Part shown: one piece after another, positions 1-8,046 of the stretch | How positions within the stretch are numbered: the stretch's first letter is position 1 | How the letters are laid out: each line of letters begins with the position of its first letter | Assembly: GCA_944324255.1 (NCBI GenBank) | Contig: CALUVM010000005.1 | Location: 1 to 64,000 of the forward strand | Length of the DNA stretch: 64,000 nt | Origin: Candidatus Gastranaerophilales bacterium | Lineage (GTDB): Bacteria > Cyanobacteriota > Vampirovibrionia > Gastranaerophilales > Gastranaerophilaceae | Reading direction: 5' to 3' | Made by a program: the position numbers and the translations under genes | Notes under the pieces: generated by a model | Database searches by the model: none | Told to the model about the DNA's origin: nothing | What the model saw: the letters and a program-made list of their open reading frames with translations, nothing else

Positions 1-60
1 GTCCCTTTACTCTTATTTACGGCATTTTTTCTCTAAATCTTTAATCTTTTTACCTAAATC

Positions 61-78
61 GTTACATTTTGTTACATT
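61..78 (+). promoter_or_regulatory. Perfect HLR1-like (RpaB-type) direct repeat
   Basis: The sequence reads GTTACATT-TT-GTTACATT, an exact match to the cyanobacterial HLR1 consensus (G/T)TTACAWW-NN-(G/T)TTACAWW. It lies beyond the terminator of the minus-strand gene ending at 151, so it probably serves a gene off the left edge. Binding by an RpaB-like OmpR-family regulator is inferred. Confidence 0.6.
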
Positions 79-99
79 TTACAACCCGTTAAACACATA

Positions 100-130
100 A
101 AAAATCCGCCCTTTGAAGGAGCGGATTTTT
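100..130 (-). terminator. Rho-independent terminator
   Basis: A 10-bp stem AAAAATCCGC/GCGGATTTTT encloses an 11-nt loop and gives a T-run on the minus strand. It sits 21 bp past the stop of the minus-strand gene at 151-906. Confidence 0.8.
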
Positions 131-150
131 GATTATTATAATTATAATTA

Positions 151-906
151 TTAACCGAGACCGAAGGTTGGAGCTGAAGATTTGATGCCTTCTGAACAAG
201 CTTGTTTGATTGATTCGAGTCTTGCTCTTGCGTCTGCCAGCTGAGTTTCGCAGCTTTCTTGCTCAAGATCCATATCAGTTTCTTCTGCTTCAAGCGGTGC
301 AAGTGCTGCATCTTGTTCTTCTTCAAGGAGAGCTTGTTGAGCTTCTAACCAGATAGATATGTTGTTCTGATATTGCTGGCTCATCTGTTGTGTCATCATT
401 TGAGCTTGCTGCTGCTGCATTTGACCGGCTCTCATTGCATACATAAATGCATTTACTTGATCTTCTGTATAGCCATTTACATATTTGCCATCTTTATCTT
501 TGAATGTACCACCAGTTGTCTGGTATTGAGTCATCATTTCTTGAATTTGGTCTTTACCAAATGATATTGAACCTTTGCCCTCACCAAGATCAATAGCTTT
601 ACCGCCGTTGTATAGCATATTGCCCATAAAGTTCATAACAAAGCCATTCATACCGGTAAAGTTCATCGGGTTGAAGGAATTAGCACCAAGACCGCACATA
701 TTTTGGAACATTACTGTAGCTTGACTTTGCCACATTTTAGCTTGAGATTGTAATGCAGTCTGTCTGCTGGCGTACATTTTTTGGACGCGAGAAATGTTCT
801 TAGTAATCCTTTCTTTACGATTGGATGCTCTAAGCTGGCGTAAGGTCAATTTGTTGATCTTACGTTGCAATCTTAATTTTTCGTGTAGTAATAATAAGAA
901 TGCCAT
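151..906 (-). CDS. Hypothetical Met/Gln-rich coiled-coil protein
   Basis: I do not recognise this 251-residue protein. The first 60 residues are strongly basic and helical after a short hydrophobic start (AFLLLL). Residues 65-105 are rich in Met, Asn and Phe. Residues 160-180 hold Gln/Met runs, followed by an acidic helix with many Glu/Asp and a C-terminal helix. There is no convincing signal peptide or transmembrane segment. The ATG follows AAGGA at a suitable distance. It is monocistronic: a terminator lies directly downstream. Its promoter has a perfect HLR1-like site and a box matching that of the 143-residue coiled-coil gene at 31669, which suggests one regulon. Function unknown. Confidence 0.75.
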   Translation of the reverse strand: MAFLLLLHEKLRLQRKINKLTLRQLRASNRKERITKNISRVQKMYASRQTALQSQAKMWQSQATVMFQNMCGLGANSFNPMNFTGMNGFVMNFMGNMLYNGGKAIDLGEGKGSISFGKDQIQEMMTQYQTTGGTFKDKDGKYVNGYTEDQVNAFMYAMRAGQMQQQQAQMMTQQMSQQYQNNISIWLEAQQALLEEEQDAALAPLEAEETDMDLEQESCETQLADARARLESIKQACSEGIKSSAPTFGLG

Positions 907-936
907 TGCTCAGTCCTTATACTTTTTATACTCTTA

Positions 937-948
937 TATATATTAAGT
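937..948 (-). promoter_or_regulatory. ACTTAATATATA promoter box
   Basis: On the minus strand this box lies 38 nt downstream of the HLR1-like site at 987-1004 and upstream of the gene starting at 906. Position and sequence match boxes at 30336, 31631 and 63986. It probably contains the -10 element. Confidence 0.5.
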
Positions 949-986
949 ATATTAGAATTGCTAAATTGCACACTTGAAGGTATTTT

Positions 987-1004
987 GTTACAAAACTTTA
1001 CAAA
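987..1004 (+). promoter_or_regulatory. Perfect HLR1-like (RpaB-type) direct repeat
   Basis: GTTACAAA-AC-TTTACAAA matches HLR1 exactly. It lies between two divergent genes. Spacing to the 937-948 box assigns it to the minus-strand gene at 151-906, relative to which it is in reverse orientation and upstream of the core promoter. Confidence 0.65.
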
Positions 1005-1065
1005 TCCAAGCAGATAAAAAGTATATACTATGGCTATAATTAAACAAAGTTAATATATATAGAAT

Positions 1066-1094
1066 TTGATAAAATTTTTAATTAATTATAAAAT
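1066..1094 (+). promoter_or_regulatory. Sigma-70-type promoter of the TOPRIM gene
   Basis: TTGATA (1066-1071), a 17-bp spacer and TAAAAT (1089-1094). The predicted transcription start is around 1101-1103, which coincides with the ATG at 1103. No Shine-Dalgarno is visible, so the mRNA may be leaderless. Confidence 0.55.
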
Positions 1095-1102
1095 ATATAC
1101 AA

Positions 1103-2059
1103 ATGAAGTTTAAAAATTTAACAAAAGACCAAATTATTATATCATTAGACAGACTTACACGATTTAAAAGAACAGAAGATAAGTATTTGAGGGTTTTTCT
1201 GGACATAATACATTCTAATTTAATAGAACCGGTATTAAAAAAGAATGAAATAAAAAATTTGGATTATAAATATATAACTGAAATTGTAACAGAAATATTT
1301 AATCAAACTTTAGGGGCTCCAAATACTTTAGATATTAACAGGTATTTAAAAGAATATGAAAATAGTATTTTTGTTAATGATAAAAATACACAGAATTTTT
1401 TAGATAATAATATAAATTATGCCGAAGGAATAAAATTATTACCGGATAATCTGCCTGTTAACTTGAAATGGTTAAAATCTCTATCAGATAAAGAACCTTC
1501 TACAAGCAACAGAGAGGTGCACTTATTAAAATTCCCTATTGAAAAAGTCCTTTTAGTCGAAGGTATAACAGAAGAGATACTTCTGCCGGTTTTTGCGGAG
1601 TTTCTCGGTTATGATTTTTACGCTAAAGGAATTCAAATAATAGCAGCAGGAGGGAAAAATCAGGTTGTTAAATTGTATTATAAACTTGCGGAAGAACTTA
1701 AAATTCCGGTTTTTGTACTGCTTGATAAAGATGCAGAAGATAATATCCGCCAGATTGAGCCCAAGCTCCGTCCAATTGATAAAATTCATCTGGTTTCCTG
1801 CGGGGAGTTTGAAGACTTACTCCCGAAATCGTTGATTGTTAAAACTGTCAATTCTGATTTTAAAAATTTTCTAAGTATAACAGAAGCGGACTTACCTTCT
1901 GATATTCCTACCGCTGCCATTCTGGAGGAGCTTTTTAAGACAAAAGGTTTGCATGAATTTAAGAAGGCTGATTTTGCGAAAATGGTAAAAGATAATATAA
2001 CAACTGAAGAAGATATATCTGATGAAATTACCGCTATAATTGAAGAGCTTTCCGGATAA
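1103..2059 (+). CDS. TOPRIM-domain protein (OLD-type TOPRIM, no ATPase)
   Basis: This 318-residue protein has an uncharacterised, helical, lysine-rich N-terminal half. Its TOPRIM domain runs from about residue 147 to 245. Visible landmarks are LLVEGITEE with the catalytic-type Glu153, the LLDKDAED acidic cluster at 207-213, and GEFEDLLP at 234-241. This layout is like the C-terminal nuclease domain of OLD-family proteins, but no Walker A motif is present, so it is not a full OLD nuclease. A role in nucleic-acid cleavage or repair is inferred from the domain only. It stands alone, with its own promoter and an AT-rich hairpin downstream. The gene is more AT-rich in its first half. Confidence 0.75.
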   Translation: MKFKNLTKDQIIISLDRLTRFKRTEDKYLRVFLDIIHSNLIEPVLKKNEIKNLDYKYITEIVTEIFNQTLGAPNTLDINRYLKEYENSIFVNDKNTQNFLDNNINYAEGIKLLPDNLPVNLKWLKSLSDKEPSTSNREVHLLKFPIEKVLLVEGITEEILLPVFAEFLGYDFYAKGIQIIAAGGKNQVVKLYYKLAEELKIPVFVLLDKDAEDNIRQIEPKLRPIDKIHLVSCGEFEDLLPKSLIVKTVNSDFKNFLSITEADLPSDIPTAAILEELFKTKGLHEFKKADFAKMVKDNITTEEDISDEITAIIEELSG

Positions 2060-2069
2060 AACAAAACCC

Positions 2070-2104
2070 TTGACACTAAAATATGTTCCTGATAACATAT
2101 TTTT
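2070..2104 (+). promoter_or_regulatory. Promoter and dyad upstream of tRNA-Lys
   Basis: TTGACA (2070-2075), a 17-bp spacer and TAACAT (2093-2098) make a good promoter for the tRNA. The same bases form a 10-bp AT-rich stem (2078-2087 with 2094-2103) followed by a short T-run, so it could instead be a weak terminator of the TOPRIM gene. Both roles may apply. Confidence 0.5.
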
Positions 2105-2158
2105 TGTGGTTAGAAAACCGCAATAGCCGAAGTATTAACGGTAAATTTAATAAAATAT

Positions 2159-2231
2159 GCGCTTGTAGCTCAGCAGGTAGAGCACTCCCCTTTTAAGGGA
2201 TAGGTCGCGCGTTCGAATCGCGCCAAGCGCA
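2159..2231 (+). tRNA. tRNA-Lys(UUU)
   Basis: A full cloverleaf can be drawn. The acceptor pairs GCGCTTG (2159-2165) with CAAGCGC (2224-2230), and the discriminator is A2231. The D arm is GCTC/GAGC. The anticodon loop CTTTTAA places TTT at 2192-2194. The T arm GCGCG/CGCGC encloses TTCGAAT. The outermost anticodon-stem pair is a C-T mismatch. CCA is not encoded. A T-run follows directly. Confidence 0.95.
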
Positions 2232-2289
2232 TATTTTTTTGTTAAAGCGCAATAATATGCTAAGCTTTATACTAAATTAATTTTTGTAA

Positions 2290-2295
2290 TATAAT
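2290..2295 (+). promoter_or_regulatory. dxr -10 element (leaderless promoter)
   Basis: A perfect TATAAT lies 6 nt before the dxr ATG (2302), so transcription should start at or next to the A of the ATG. The -35 region (TTATAC at 2267-2272) is weak. There is no Shine-Dalgarno. Confidence 0.55.
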
Positions 2296-2301
2296 ACTTC
2301 T

Positions 2302-3420
2302 ATGAAGAGAAAAATTAGTATTTTAGGTTCAACCGGTTCAATTGGCAGACAGGCGCTGGAGGTTATTGAAAAACTTCCGGATAAATTTGAAATAATTGCT
2401 CTAACGGCCGGAAATAATATAGAGCTTTTAAACGAACAAATCCGTAAATTTCATCCGAAATATGCTTTTGCAAATGATATAACAAAAGTTGAAGGAGCAA
2501 AAGTCTTATCTCTTGAAGAAATATGCTCTAATACAGAGAATGATATAATTTTAGTTGCAGTATCCGGCAGAGTCGGTTTAAAACCGACGATAACTGCTAT
2601 AAATAATGGTATAGACATAGCTCTTGCTAATAAAGAAACTCTCGTAATGGCAGGTGATATTGTTATGCCGCTTGCTCGTGAAAAGAAGGTTAATATAATT
2701 CCGGTAGACAGTGAGCATTGCGCTATTCATCAATGTATTAAGAATATAAATGATGTGGATAAATTGATTATAACCGCTTCTGGCGGACCTTTCCTGCATA
2801 AAACCGTTGAAGATATGAAAAATGCTACAGTAGAACAGGCTCTTGCGCATCCAAAATGGCACATGGGAAAGAAAATAACTGTAGATAGTGCAACTCTCAT
2901 GAACAAAGGGTTAGAAGTTATTGAAGCTCATCATCTCTTCAATATGGATTATGATAAAATTCAAGTCGTAGTTCACCCTCAAAGCATTGTTCACTCTGCT
3001 ATTGAATATGTCGACGGCAGTATAATTGCACAATTAGGGCTTCCTAGTATGCATATACCTATACAATATGCAATAACTTATCCGGAACGTTTTGAAGGAA
3101 TAAAATCAAAAACTTTCAGCTTTTCTGAAATCGCAAGACTTGATTTTGAAGAACCTGATTGGGAGAAGTTTAAAGCTCTTAAAATTGCTTATAGTTGCGG
3201 CAGATTAGGCGGTTCAGTTCCTGTTTGTATGAATGCTGCTAATGAAGAAGCTGTATTTGCGTTTTTACAAGGGAAAATAAGATTGTTTGATATAATTAAT
3301 ACGGTGAAAGCAATGGTTGACAATCATAAACCGGCATTCAATATTTCTCTTGATGAAATATTTGAAATTGATGAAGAAACAAGAGCCAAGACCAGAGAAC
3401 TATTCTTGAATCAAGTCTAA
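2302..3420 (+). CDS. dxr: 1-deoxy-D-xylulose 5-phosphate reductoisomerase
   Basis: Dxr converts DXP to 2-C-methyl-D-erythritol 4-phosphate, the committed step of the MEP isoprenoid pathway, using NADPH and a divalent metal in the cytoplasm. The N-terminal NADPH site reads LGSTGSIGRQALEVI (residues 7-21). The metal and substrate region includes VDSEHCAIHQ (about 139-148) and the flexible loop around HPKWHMGKKITVDSATLMNKGLE (about 203-225, read in two parts). The C-terminal helical domain includes NAANEEAV. Length (372) is normal. No other MEP gene is adjacent. It converges on the bioF-like gene with a 21-bp overlap. It appears to be translated from a leaderless mRNA. Confidence 0.95.
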   Translation: MKRKISILGSTGSIGRQALEVIEKLPDKFEIIALTAGNNIELLNEQIRKFHPKYAFANDITKVEGAKVLSLEEICSNTENDIILVAVSGRVGLKPTITAINNGIDIALANKETLVMAGDIVMPLAREKKVNIIPVDSEHCAIHQCIKNINDVDKLIITASGGPFLHKTVEDMKNATVEQALAHPKWHMGKKITVDSATLMNKGLEVIEAHHLFNMDYDKIQVVVHPQSIVHSAIEYVDGSIIAQLGLPSMHIPIQYAITYPERFEGIKSKTFSFSEIARLDFEEPDWEKFKALKIAYSCGRLGGSVPVCMNAANEEAVFAFLQGKIRLFDIINTVKAMVDNHKPAFNISLDEIFEIDEETRAKTRELFLNQV

Positions 3421-4557
3421 AACTTTCGCAAAATCTTCTAATTTTGAATCTGCCGTTAGTGAAATCCGGAGTCTAGATGTCCCTTCGGGTACTGTTGGAG
3501 GACGAATTGCCGGAATGTAATACCCGTAAGCTCTTAAGTTTTCAGAAACTTTAAGTGTACGTTCGTTTGAACCCGTTATGATTGGTATAATCTGGGATTC
3601 TGAAACAGTATTTATACCTCTTTGTGCAAGCAGTTTATGTGTATTTTCAGTGATATTCTCTAAATTTTGCTTGCGTTCTTTTAAATAACCCAGTTTTTCA
3701 GTAAGCAGCCAATTTGTCCATGCAATATTAATAGGCGGAATTGAGGTAGAAAATATAAAAGAACGTGCTTTATTTATTAAATAATCAATAACTTCACCCG
3801 TCGAAACACAAAATGCTCCGAAAGAGCCGACTGCTTTGCCGAAAGTCGCCGTTATAATATCTATGTCTTTGTTATTATATGATGAATATCCGGTTAAACC
3901 TTTCCCCAGTGCGCAAAAAGCATGTGCTTCATCCACCATTAACAGACAATTGTATTTCTTTTTTAGTTCAATAAGTTTATCAAGATTCGCAATGTCCCCG
4001 TCCATGCTAAAAACTGATTCTGTAACAATTAAGGCTTTATTATAATTATTACGTTTGGCTTGTAATATTTTTTCCAGTTGCTCATAATCAAAGTGTTTAT
4101 ATCTTATAAAATCACCTTCCGCAAGGCGCATACCGTCAATTATACTTGCATGGTTAAGTTTATCAGAGAATACGGCATCTCCTTTTTTTATAAGACTTGA
4201 AATAACTCCTAAATTACACTGATAACCGGTGTTAAAGATTAAAGCACCTTCTTTATTAAATAAGTGTTTTAAGGTGTTTTCTAGTTCTTTAAATTCAATA
4301 GTAGTACCGCTGAGTAATCTTGCAGAAGCTGTAGAAAACTGATACTTTGGACTGGTTGATAAGAATTCGTCCGTTAAAAATTGTTTCGTACTTATCCCGA
4401 GATAGTCGTTTGATGCAAAATTTACATATTCTTTGCCGTTAATAATAACTTTACCGTCAATTTTATATTCAATATCCGGAATTTGACGAAACTGCCCGCT
4501 ATTTTTAAGTATATTTAAATCTTCTTCAATACTTTTCAAGTGTTTAATCCTTATCAT
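3400..4557 (-). CDS. bioF: 8-amino-7-oxononanoate synthase-like PLP enzyme
   Basis: This 385-residue protein is an alpha-oxoamine synthase: PLP-dependent condensation of an amino acid with an acyl-CoA. BioF (L-alanine plus pimeloyl-CoA/ACP, biotin pathway) is the best guess. Motifs are ASNDYLGIS near residue 47, FNTGYQCN before 120, DKLNHASIIDG, VDEAHAFCALGKG, and the PLP lysine in TATFGKAVG. Relatives such as glycine C-acetyltransferase (Kbl) share all of these, so the substrate is not fixed by sequence. No other bio gene is in the window. It overlaps the upstream ctp gene by 14 bp, so the two are probably co-transcribed. Confidence 0.85.
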   Translation of the reverse strand: MIRIKHLKSIEEDLNILKNSGQFRQIPDIEYKIDGKVIINGKEYVNFASNDYLGISTKQFLTDEFLSTSPKYQFSTASARLLSGTTIEFKELENTLKHLFNKEGALIFNTGYQCNLGVISSLIKKGDAVFSDKLNHASIIDGMRLAEGDFIRYKHFDYEQLEKILQAKRNNYNKALIVTESVFSMDGDIANLDKLIELKKKYNCLLMVDEAHAFCALGKGLTGYSSYNNKDIDIITATFGKAVGSFGAFCVSTGEVIDYLINKARSFIFSTSIPPINIAWTNWLLTEKLGYLKERKQNLENITENTHKLLAQRGINTVSESQIIPIITGSNERTLKVSENLRAYGYYIPAIRPPTVPEGTSRLRISLTADSKLEDFAKVLDLIQE

Positions 4558-5776
4558 TAAGTATAGCTTTAGCTTTTTCCAGTTGAATATCTTTTTTATT
4601 TGTATTCAGGAAGAAATCAAACTCGTTTCCGACTTCAATATCAGGCTTTATTCCCAATTTATTGATATCGGTTCCGCTTGGTGTCAAATATCTCGCTATT
4701 GTAACATTTAACCCTGTTCTATTAGGCATCGGAACAACTTTTTGAACCAGTCCTTTCCCGAATGTTTTTCTGCCTACTAAAGTGGCCTTATGATAGTCTT
4801 TTAAAGCTCCTGACAGAATCTCGCTTGCACTGGCACTTGCACCATTTACAAGAACTACTACCGGTTTGGTTAAAATTGGCTGTACAGCGTTCGCTTCTAT
4901 TGATTTTTTATATCCGTTACGATAAATAATTTCAACAATTTCTCCCTGCGGAATAAACATATTAGCTATAAAGACCGCATTATCTAATAATCCTCCGGTA
5001 TTTCCTCTTAAATCAATTATCATGGAATCAGTATTTTTAGTGTTTTCTAATGCCTCTACAAACTCATTTGGTGTTGTTCCGCCCATAAAGCTTATTATTT
5101 GAATATATCCGATATGGTTATCTATTACAGAACTTTTTACATTCTTAATCTTTATCTCTTTACGCTTTATTTTTTTTGTAAGCTTTTTGCCGTTTCTTAA
5201 TAATGTAATTTCAACAATACTATTTTCAGGCCCTCTTACGAGAGCTGCAACATCAGATATATTCATTCCGTTGGTATCTTTGCCGTTAACTGCGGCAATG
5301 ATATCCCCCTGCTTAATCTGGGCAATATCTGCAGGAGTAGAAGGAATAACATTAAATACTTCAATTTTACCGGCATTTGAATATATATTTACCCCGATAC
5401 CATAAATTTTAGAAGTTATCGATGTCGTTAAGTCTTCATAATCCTTTTTAGACATAAATCTTGTATAAGGTTCATCCAGACTGGCTATCATAGTATCAAT
5501 AGCGACTTTGGCATCATCTTCAGTCTTAAGCTTGCCATGATAACGTCTTTTCCAACGATACCAATCCTGGTGATTTAATGTTGGCTCATAATAATCTCTA
5601 TACAGTACTTTCCAGGTTTTATCAAAAAGACGCTGCGGAGATACTACCTCATTATTATAAATGGCTTGTTCAGAAAAATAGTTATTAGCCTTGGTAAAGG
5701 CAGTCATAAAAACTCTGTTAAAGATTACCAAAATCAGTACTAATAATAAAGGTATAATTATGTGCTTCGTCTTCAT
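4544..5776 (-). CDS. ctpA: Carboxyl-terminal processing protease, S41 family
   Basis: This envelope serine protease cleaves near the C-termini of substrates using a Ser/Lys dyad. Residues 5-20 form a signal anchor (HIIIPLLLVLILVIF). A PDZ domain follows (IGVNIYSNAGKIEV, then QGDIIAAVNG). The peptidase domain carries the nucleophile in GASASASEI and the general-base lysine in TFGKGLVQ. I take ATG at 5776 as the start, placing the hydrophobic anchor at the N-terminus. ATG at 5791 and TTG at 5818 are in frame and possible. Cyanobacterial CtpA matures photosystem II D1, which cannot apply to a non-photosynthetic organism. Confidence 0.92.
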   Translation of the reverse strand: MKTKHIIIPLLLVLILVIFNRVFMTAFTKANNYFSEQAIYNNEVVSPQRLFDKTWKVLYRDYYEPTLNHQDWYRWKRRYHGKLKTEDDAKVAIDTMIASLDEPYTRFMSKKDYEDLTTSITSKIYGIGVNIYSNAGKIEVFNVIPSTPADIAQIKQGDIIAAVNGKDTNGMNISDVAALVRGPENSIVEITLLRNGKKLTKKIKRKEIKIKNVKSSVIDNHIGYIQIISFMGGTTPNEFVEALENTKNTDSMIIDLRGNTGGLLDNAVFIANMFIPQGEIVEIIYRNGYKKSIEANAVQPILTKPVVVLVNGASASASEILSGALKDYHKATLVGRKTFGKGLVQKVVPMPNRTGLNVTIARYLTPSGTDINKLGIKPDIEVGNEFDFFLNTNKKDIQLEKAKAILNDKD

Positions 5777-5853
5777 AAGAATATTTAACATCAATGACAG
5801 CAAGTAATCAATATACAACTATTGTTACAGCATGATAATTATAATCTTTATTA

Positions 5854-6522
5854 TTATTGATAATCATACCCGGGAGATGTCAGAGGTAAATTCTTATAGC
5901 CTTGATTGGCATATACGGTTTTCTTAATGTACTTATTAGTATAATTCCCTTTTTCTAAAAGCTGTTTTAGGACATTTTCCCTCATGACAAGTGCAGAATC
6001 CGTATTGTTTGATTCAGGATACATTTTCAAAATATCACACCAAACAGTTGCTTCCATAGTCCATGCATAGGTTTCTTCACTTAGGGAATTGTATTCATCC
6101 TGATGAAGAGCTTCATGTGAAAGCAAGGCTGCTAAAGCACCCGGTGACGCTTCTTTATGTTTCGGGTTAATATAAATATATAATTTGCCTTTTTTCTTCC
6201 ATCCGACAGCATCATAAGAAGCATAAGCCTGATTAAGCTCAGATAAGTCTTTAAATTCAATTTTAACAGGTTCTTGAGTCAAGTTATACCCTAAAATTGC
6301 TTTTCTTGAAAAATCACCCGTTGTACCTTTCAGCATATCCAGTGCGACATGAAATATTTGTTCATTAGATACTTTTTTGTACTCATCTGCGAGGCTGTCA
6401 ATATACTCCTGAGAATACTTTTCAGGTAATTCAACCCCGATAGGAACAGGTTCTAATTTCGCTGCTAAAGTAGGCGCCCCCCCTAATATTAAAGCTATTA
6501 CAGATATTAAAACCTTTTTCAT
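5854..6522 (-). CDS. Secreted HExxH zinc metalloprotease-like protein
   Basis: The 222-residue protein begins with a Sec signal peptide (MKKVLISVIALILGGAPTLA, cleavage near residue 20-21). A zinc-binding HEALH lies at residues 136-140 in LLSHEALHQDEYN. Glu residues about 10-17 downstream (SEETYAWTMEA) could supply the third ligand, as in gluzincins. I do not recognise a named family. The ATG follows GAGGGC. It precedes ctpA on the same strand with a 35-bp gap, so two envelope proteases may be expressed together. Confidence 0.75.
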   Translation of the reverse strand: MKKVLISVIALILGGAPTLAAKLEPVPIGVELPEKYSQEYIDSLADEYKKVSNEQIFHVALDMLKGTTGDFSRKAILGYNLTQEPVKIEFKDLSELNQAYASYDAVGWKKKGKLYIYINPKHKEASPGALAALLSHEALHQDEYNSLSEETYAWTMEATVWCDILKMYPESNNTDSALVMRENVLKQLLEKGNYTNKYIKKTVYANQGYKNLPLTSPGYDYQ

Positions 6523-6589
6523 TGCAAGCCCTCAAATCTTTATATTATATATTATATACAGCCCGGATTACGAAAGTCAAAATATTTTC

Positions 6590-6618
6590 TTGCTATATGG
6601 CTAAAAGCTTGATATAAT
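6590..6618 (+). promoter_or_regulatory. Strong promoter of the MnmC2-like gene (leaderless)
   Basis: TTGCTA (6590-6595), exactly 17 bp, then TATAAT (6613-6618). The ATG at 6625 is 6 nt after the -10, so the start point falls on the start codon. Confidence 0.7.
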
Positions 6619-6624
6619 AAGCAT

Positions 6625-8046
6625 ATGAGGGATTATGAGTTCTACTATACTCAGGATGGCTCTGTGGGGCTGTATTCATACGCTGATAATGATGTCTATC
6701 ACTCTAAATTCGGGGCATTGACTGAAGCTTGGGAGAAATTTGTTATTCCATCGGGTATAGAAAAGAAGCTCAATACTGTTGATAGTATAAAAATTCTGGA
6801 TGTGTGTTATGGAATCGGATACAATACTAAAGCATTAATGAGTTTTGTAATTAATTCTGATGAAAAAATTTTAAAAAATTTAAAAAAAGAAAATTTTATA
6901 AAAAAATTTATAAAAAAATATTTAGTAAAGAATAAGAGTATCGATACGATAGATGTCAATAATATAAATTGTTATAACGAGGAGTTATTAGCACCTACCG
7001 AAACGATATTAAGTAAAATTTCTATAGATTGTTTAGAAATAAAAAATGATTTAGTTAAAATTTCACCTTTTTTAAAAACTATTATAACTCCGCAAGAAGC
7101 TTATACAAAAATTGTACCTAAAATTTTCGATTGCTTTGATACATACTGGGCTATAAAAAAATTTATCGGGAAACATTCAAAATTATTTGCTCCTAAAAAC
7201 AGGAAAGAGATTAGAGAATTATTAGATTTAAAATTTAATAATGATTATGATGAAATAGAAAATGAGTACAGAATAAATAATCTGGTCAATTATATAATAA
7301 TTGATACTCTTATTAATAAATATAAAGATAGTTATTTTAATTTAGACCTCCAGGAAATTTTAAAAGATAAGAAATTAAAACGTTTTTTTGACCGTTCATT
7401 AATAAAATATGCTAAATTTAAGCAAGATTTTAGGTATAATTACTTATCCAGATTCGATTTATTAGCCTTCTTACATAATATATATTATGACCATTTATCG
7501 AAACGGTATAAAAAGATTAAATCTAAGGATATTGAGAGCCTGATTAAGCTGAGCTTTTACGTTAATGATGCCAGAAAGTCTATTTTAACGCTTGAAGGCG
7601 GTTATGACTTTATATTTCTTGATGCTTTTGCCTACACAAAAGCTCCGCAGCTATGGACGGTTGAATTTATGGCAGAATTATACCGGCGATTATCTCCTAC
7701 AGGTTTGCTTATGACTTATTCTAATTCAGCTCTAGTAAGAAATACTTTGCTTGAAAATAATTTTTATGTGGGCAAGATATTCGATAAAAAAACAAACAAG
7801 TTCATTGGCACAATTGCAGCAAAAGAGAAATCGTTAATCAAATATCCTCTTTCAAATTATGAGCTCGGATTATGTGCAACAAAAGCGGGAATACCATATC
7901 ATGACGAAACGCTTTCTGCAACCAGAGAAAATATTTTAAAAAGAAGAGAAATAGAATTTAGAAATAGTGAGCTCATGACCTCTTCCAAGTATATGAAAGT
8001 CAGACGAGAACGTGAAATAGAAGGATTAAATGATAATGAAGACTAA
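6625..8046 (+). CDS. MnmC2-like SAM-dependent methyltransferase with large insertions
   Basis: The ends of this 473-residue protein match the methyltransferase domain of MnmC, which finishes 5-methylaminomethyl-2-thiouridine in tRNA wobble bases. Motif I is ILDVCYGIGYN (57-67). Motif II is ISIDCLEIKNDL (132-143). The catalytic-region motif is FLDAFAYTKAPQLW (331-344), followed by GLLMTYSNSALVR. Two stretches break up the fold: residues about 80-130, which include a repeat shared with the next gene, and about 150-305, a very AT-rich Lys/Asn/Ile segment with no family resemblance. MnmC2-like proteins without insertions are near 250 residues. It overlaps the next gene by 17 bp. Confidence 0.75.
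   Translation: MRDYEFYYTQDGSVGLYSYADNDVYHSKFGALTEAWEKFVIPSGIEKKLNTVDSIKILDVCYGIGYNTKALMSFVINSDEKILKNLKKENFIKKFIKKYLVKNKSIDTIDVNNINCYNEELLAPTETILSKISIDCLEIKNDLVKISPFLKTIITPQEAYTKIVPKIFDCFDTYWAIKKFIGKHSKLFAPKNRKEIRELLDLKFNNDYDEIENEYRINNLVNYIIIDTLINKYKDSYFNLDLQEILKDKKLKRFFDRSLIKYAKFKQDFRYNYLSRFDLLAFLHNIYYDHLSKRYKKIKSKDIESLIKLSFYVNDARKSILTLEGGYDFIFLDAFAYTKAPQLWTVEFMAELYRRLSPTGLLMTYSNSALVRNTLLENNFYVGKIFDKKTNKFIGTIAAKEKSLIKYPLSNYELGLCATKAGIPYHDETLSATRENILKRREIEFRNSELMTSSKYMKVRREREIEGLNDNED
6940..7011 (+). repeat. In-frame 72-bp repeat, copy 1
   Basis: This segment encodes residues 106-129 of the MnmC2-like protein and aligns without gaps to 8420-8491 at about 57 of 72 positions (counted by hand), in the same reading frame. 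Its ends are imperfect inverted repeats (TATCGATACGAT against TATCGTTTCGGT). It lies between SAM motifs I and II, where family members have no such segment. Confidence 0.65.

Noticed and set aside
1-22. Start of the window as another copy of the 10-bp repeat at 55031
   Set aside because: It shares CCCTTTACTCTTATTTA-like text but lacks four regular G-runs and the clean 10-bp period.
72-326. 84-codon minus-strand frame overlapping the end of the 251-residue gene
   Set aside because: It overlaps a better-supported gene in another frame, spans that gene's terminator and has no ribosome-binding site.
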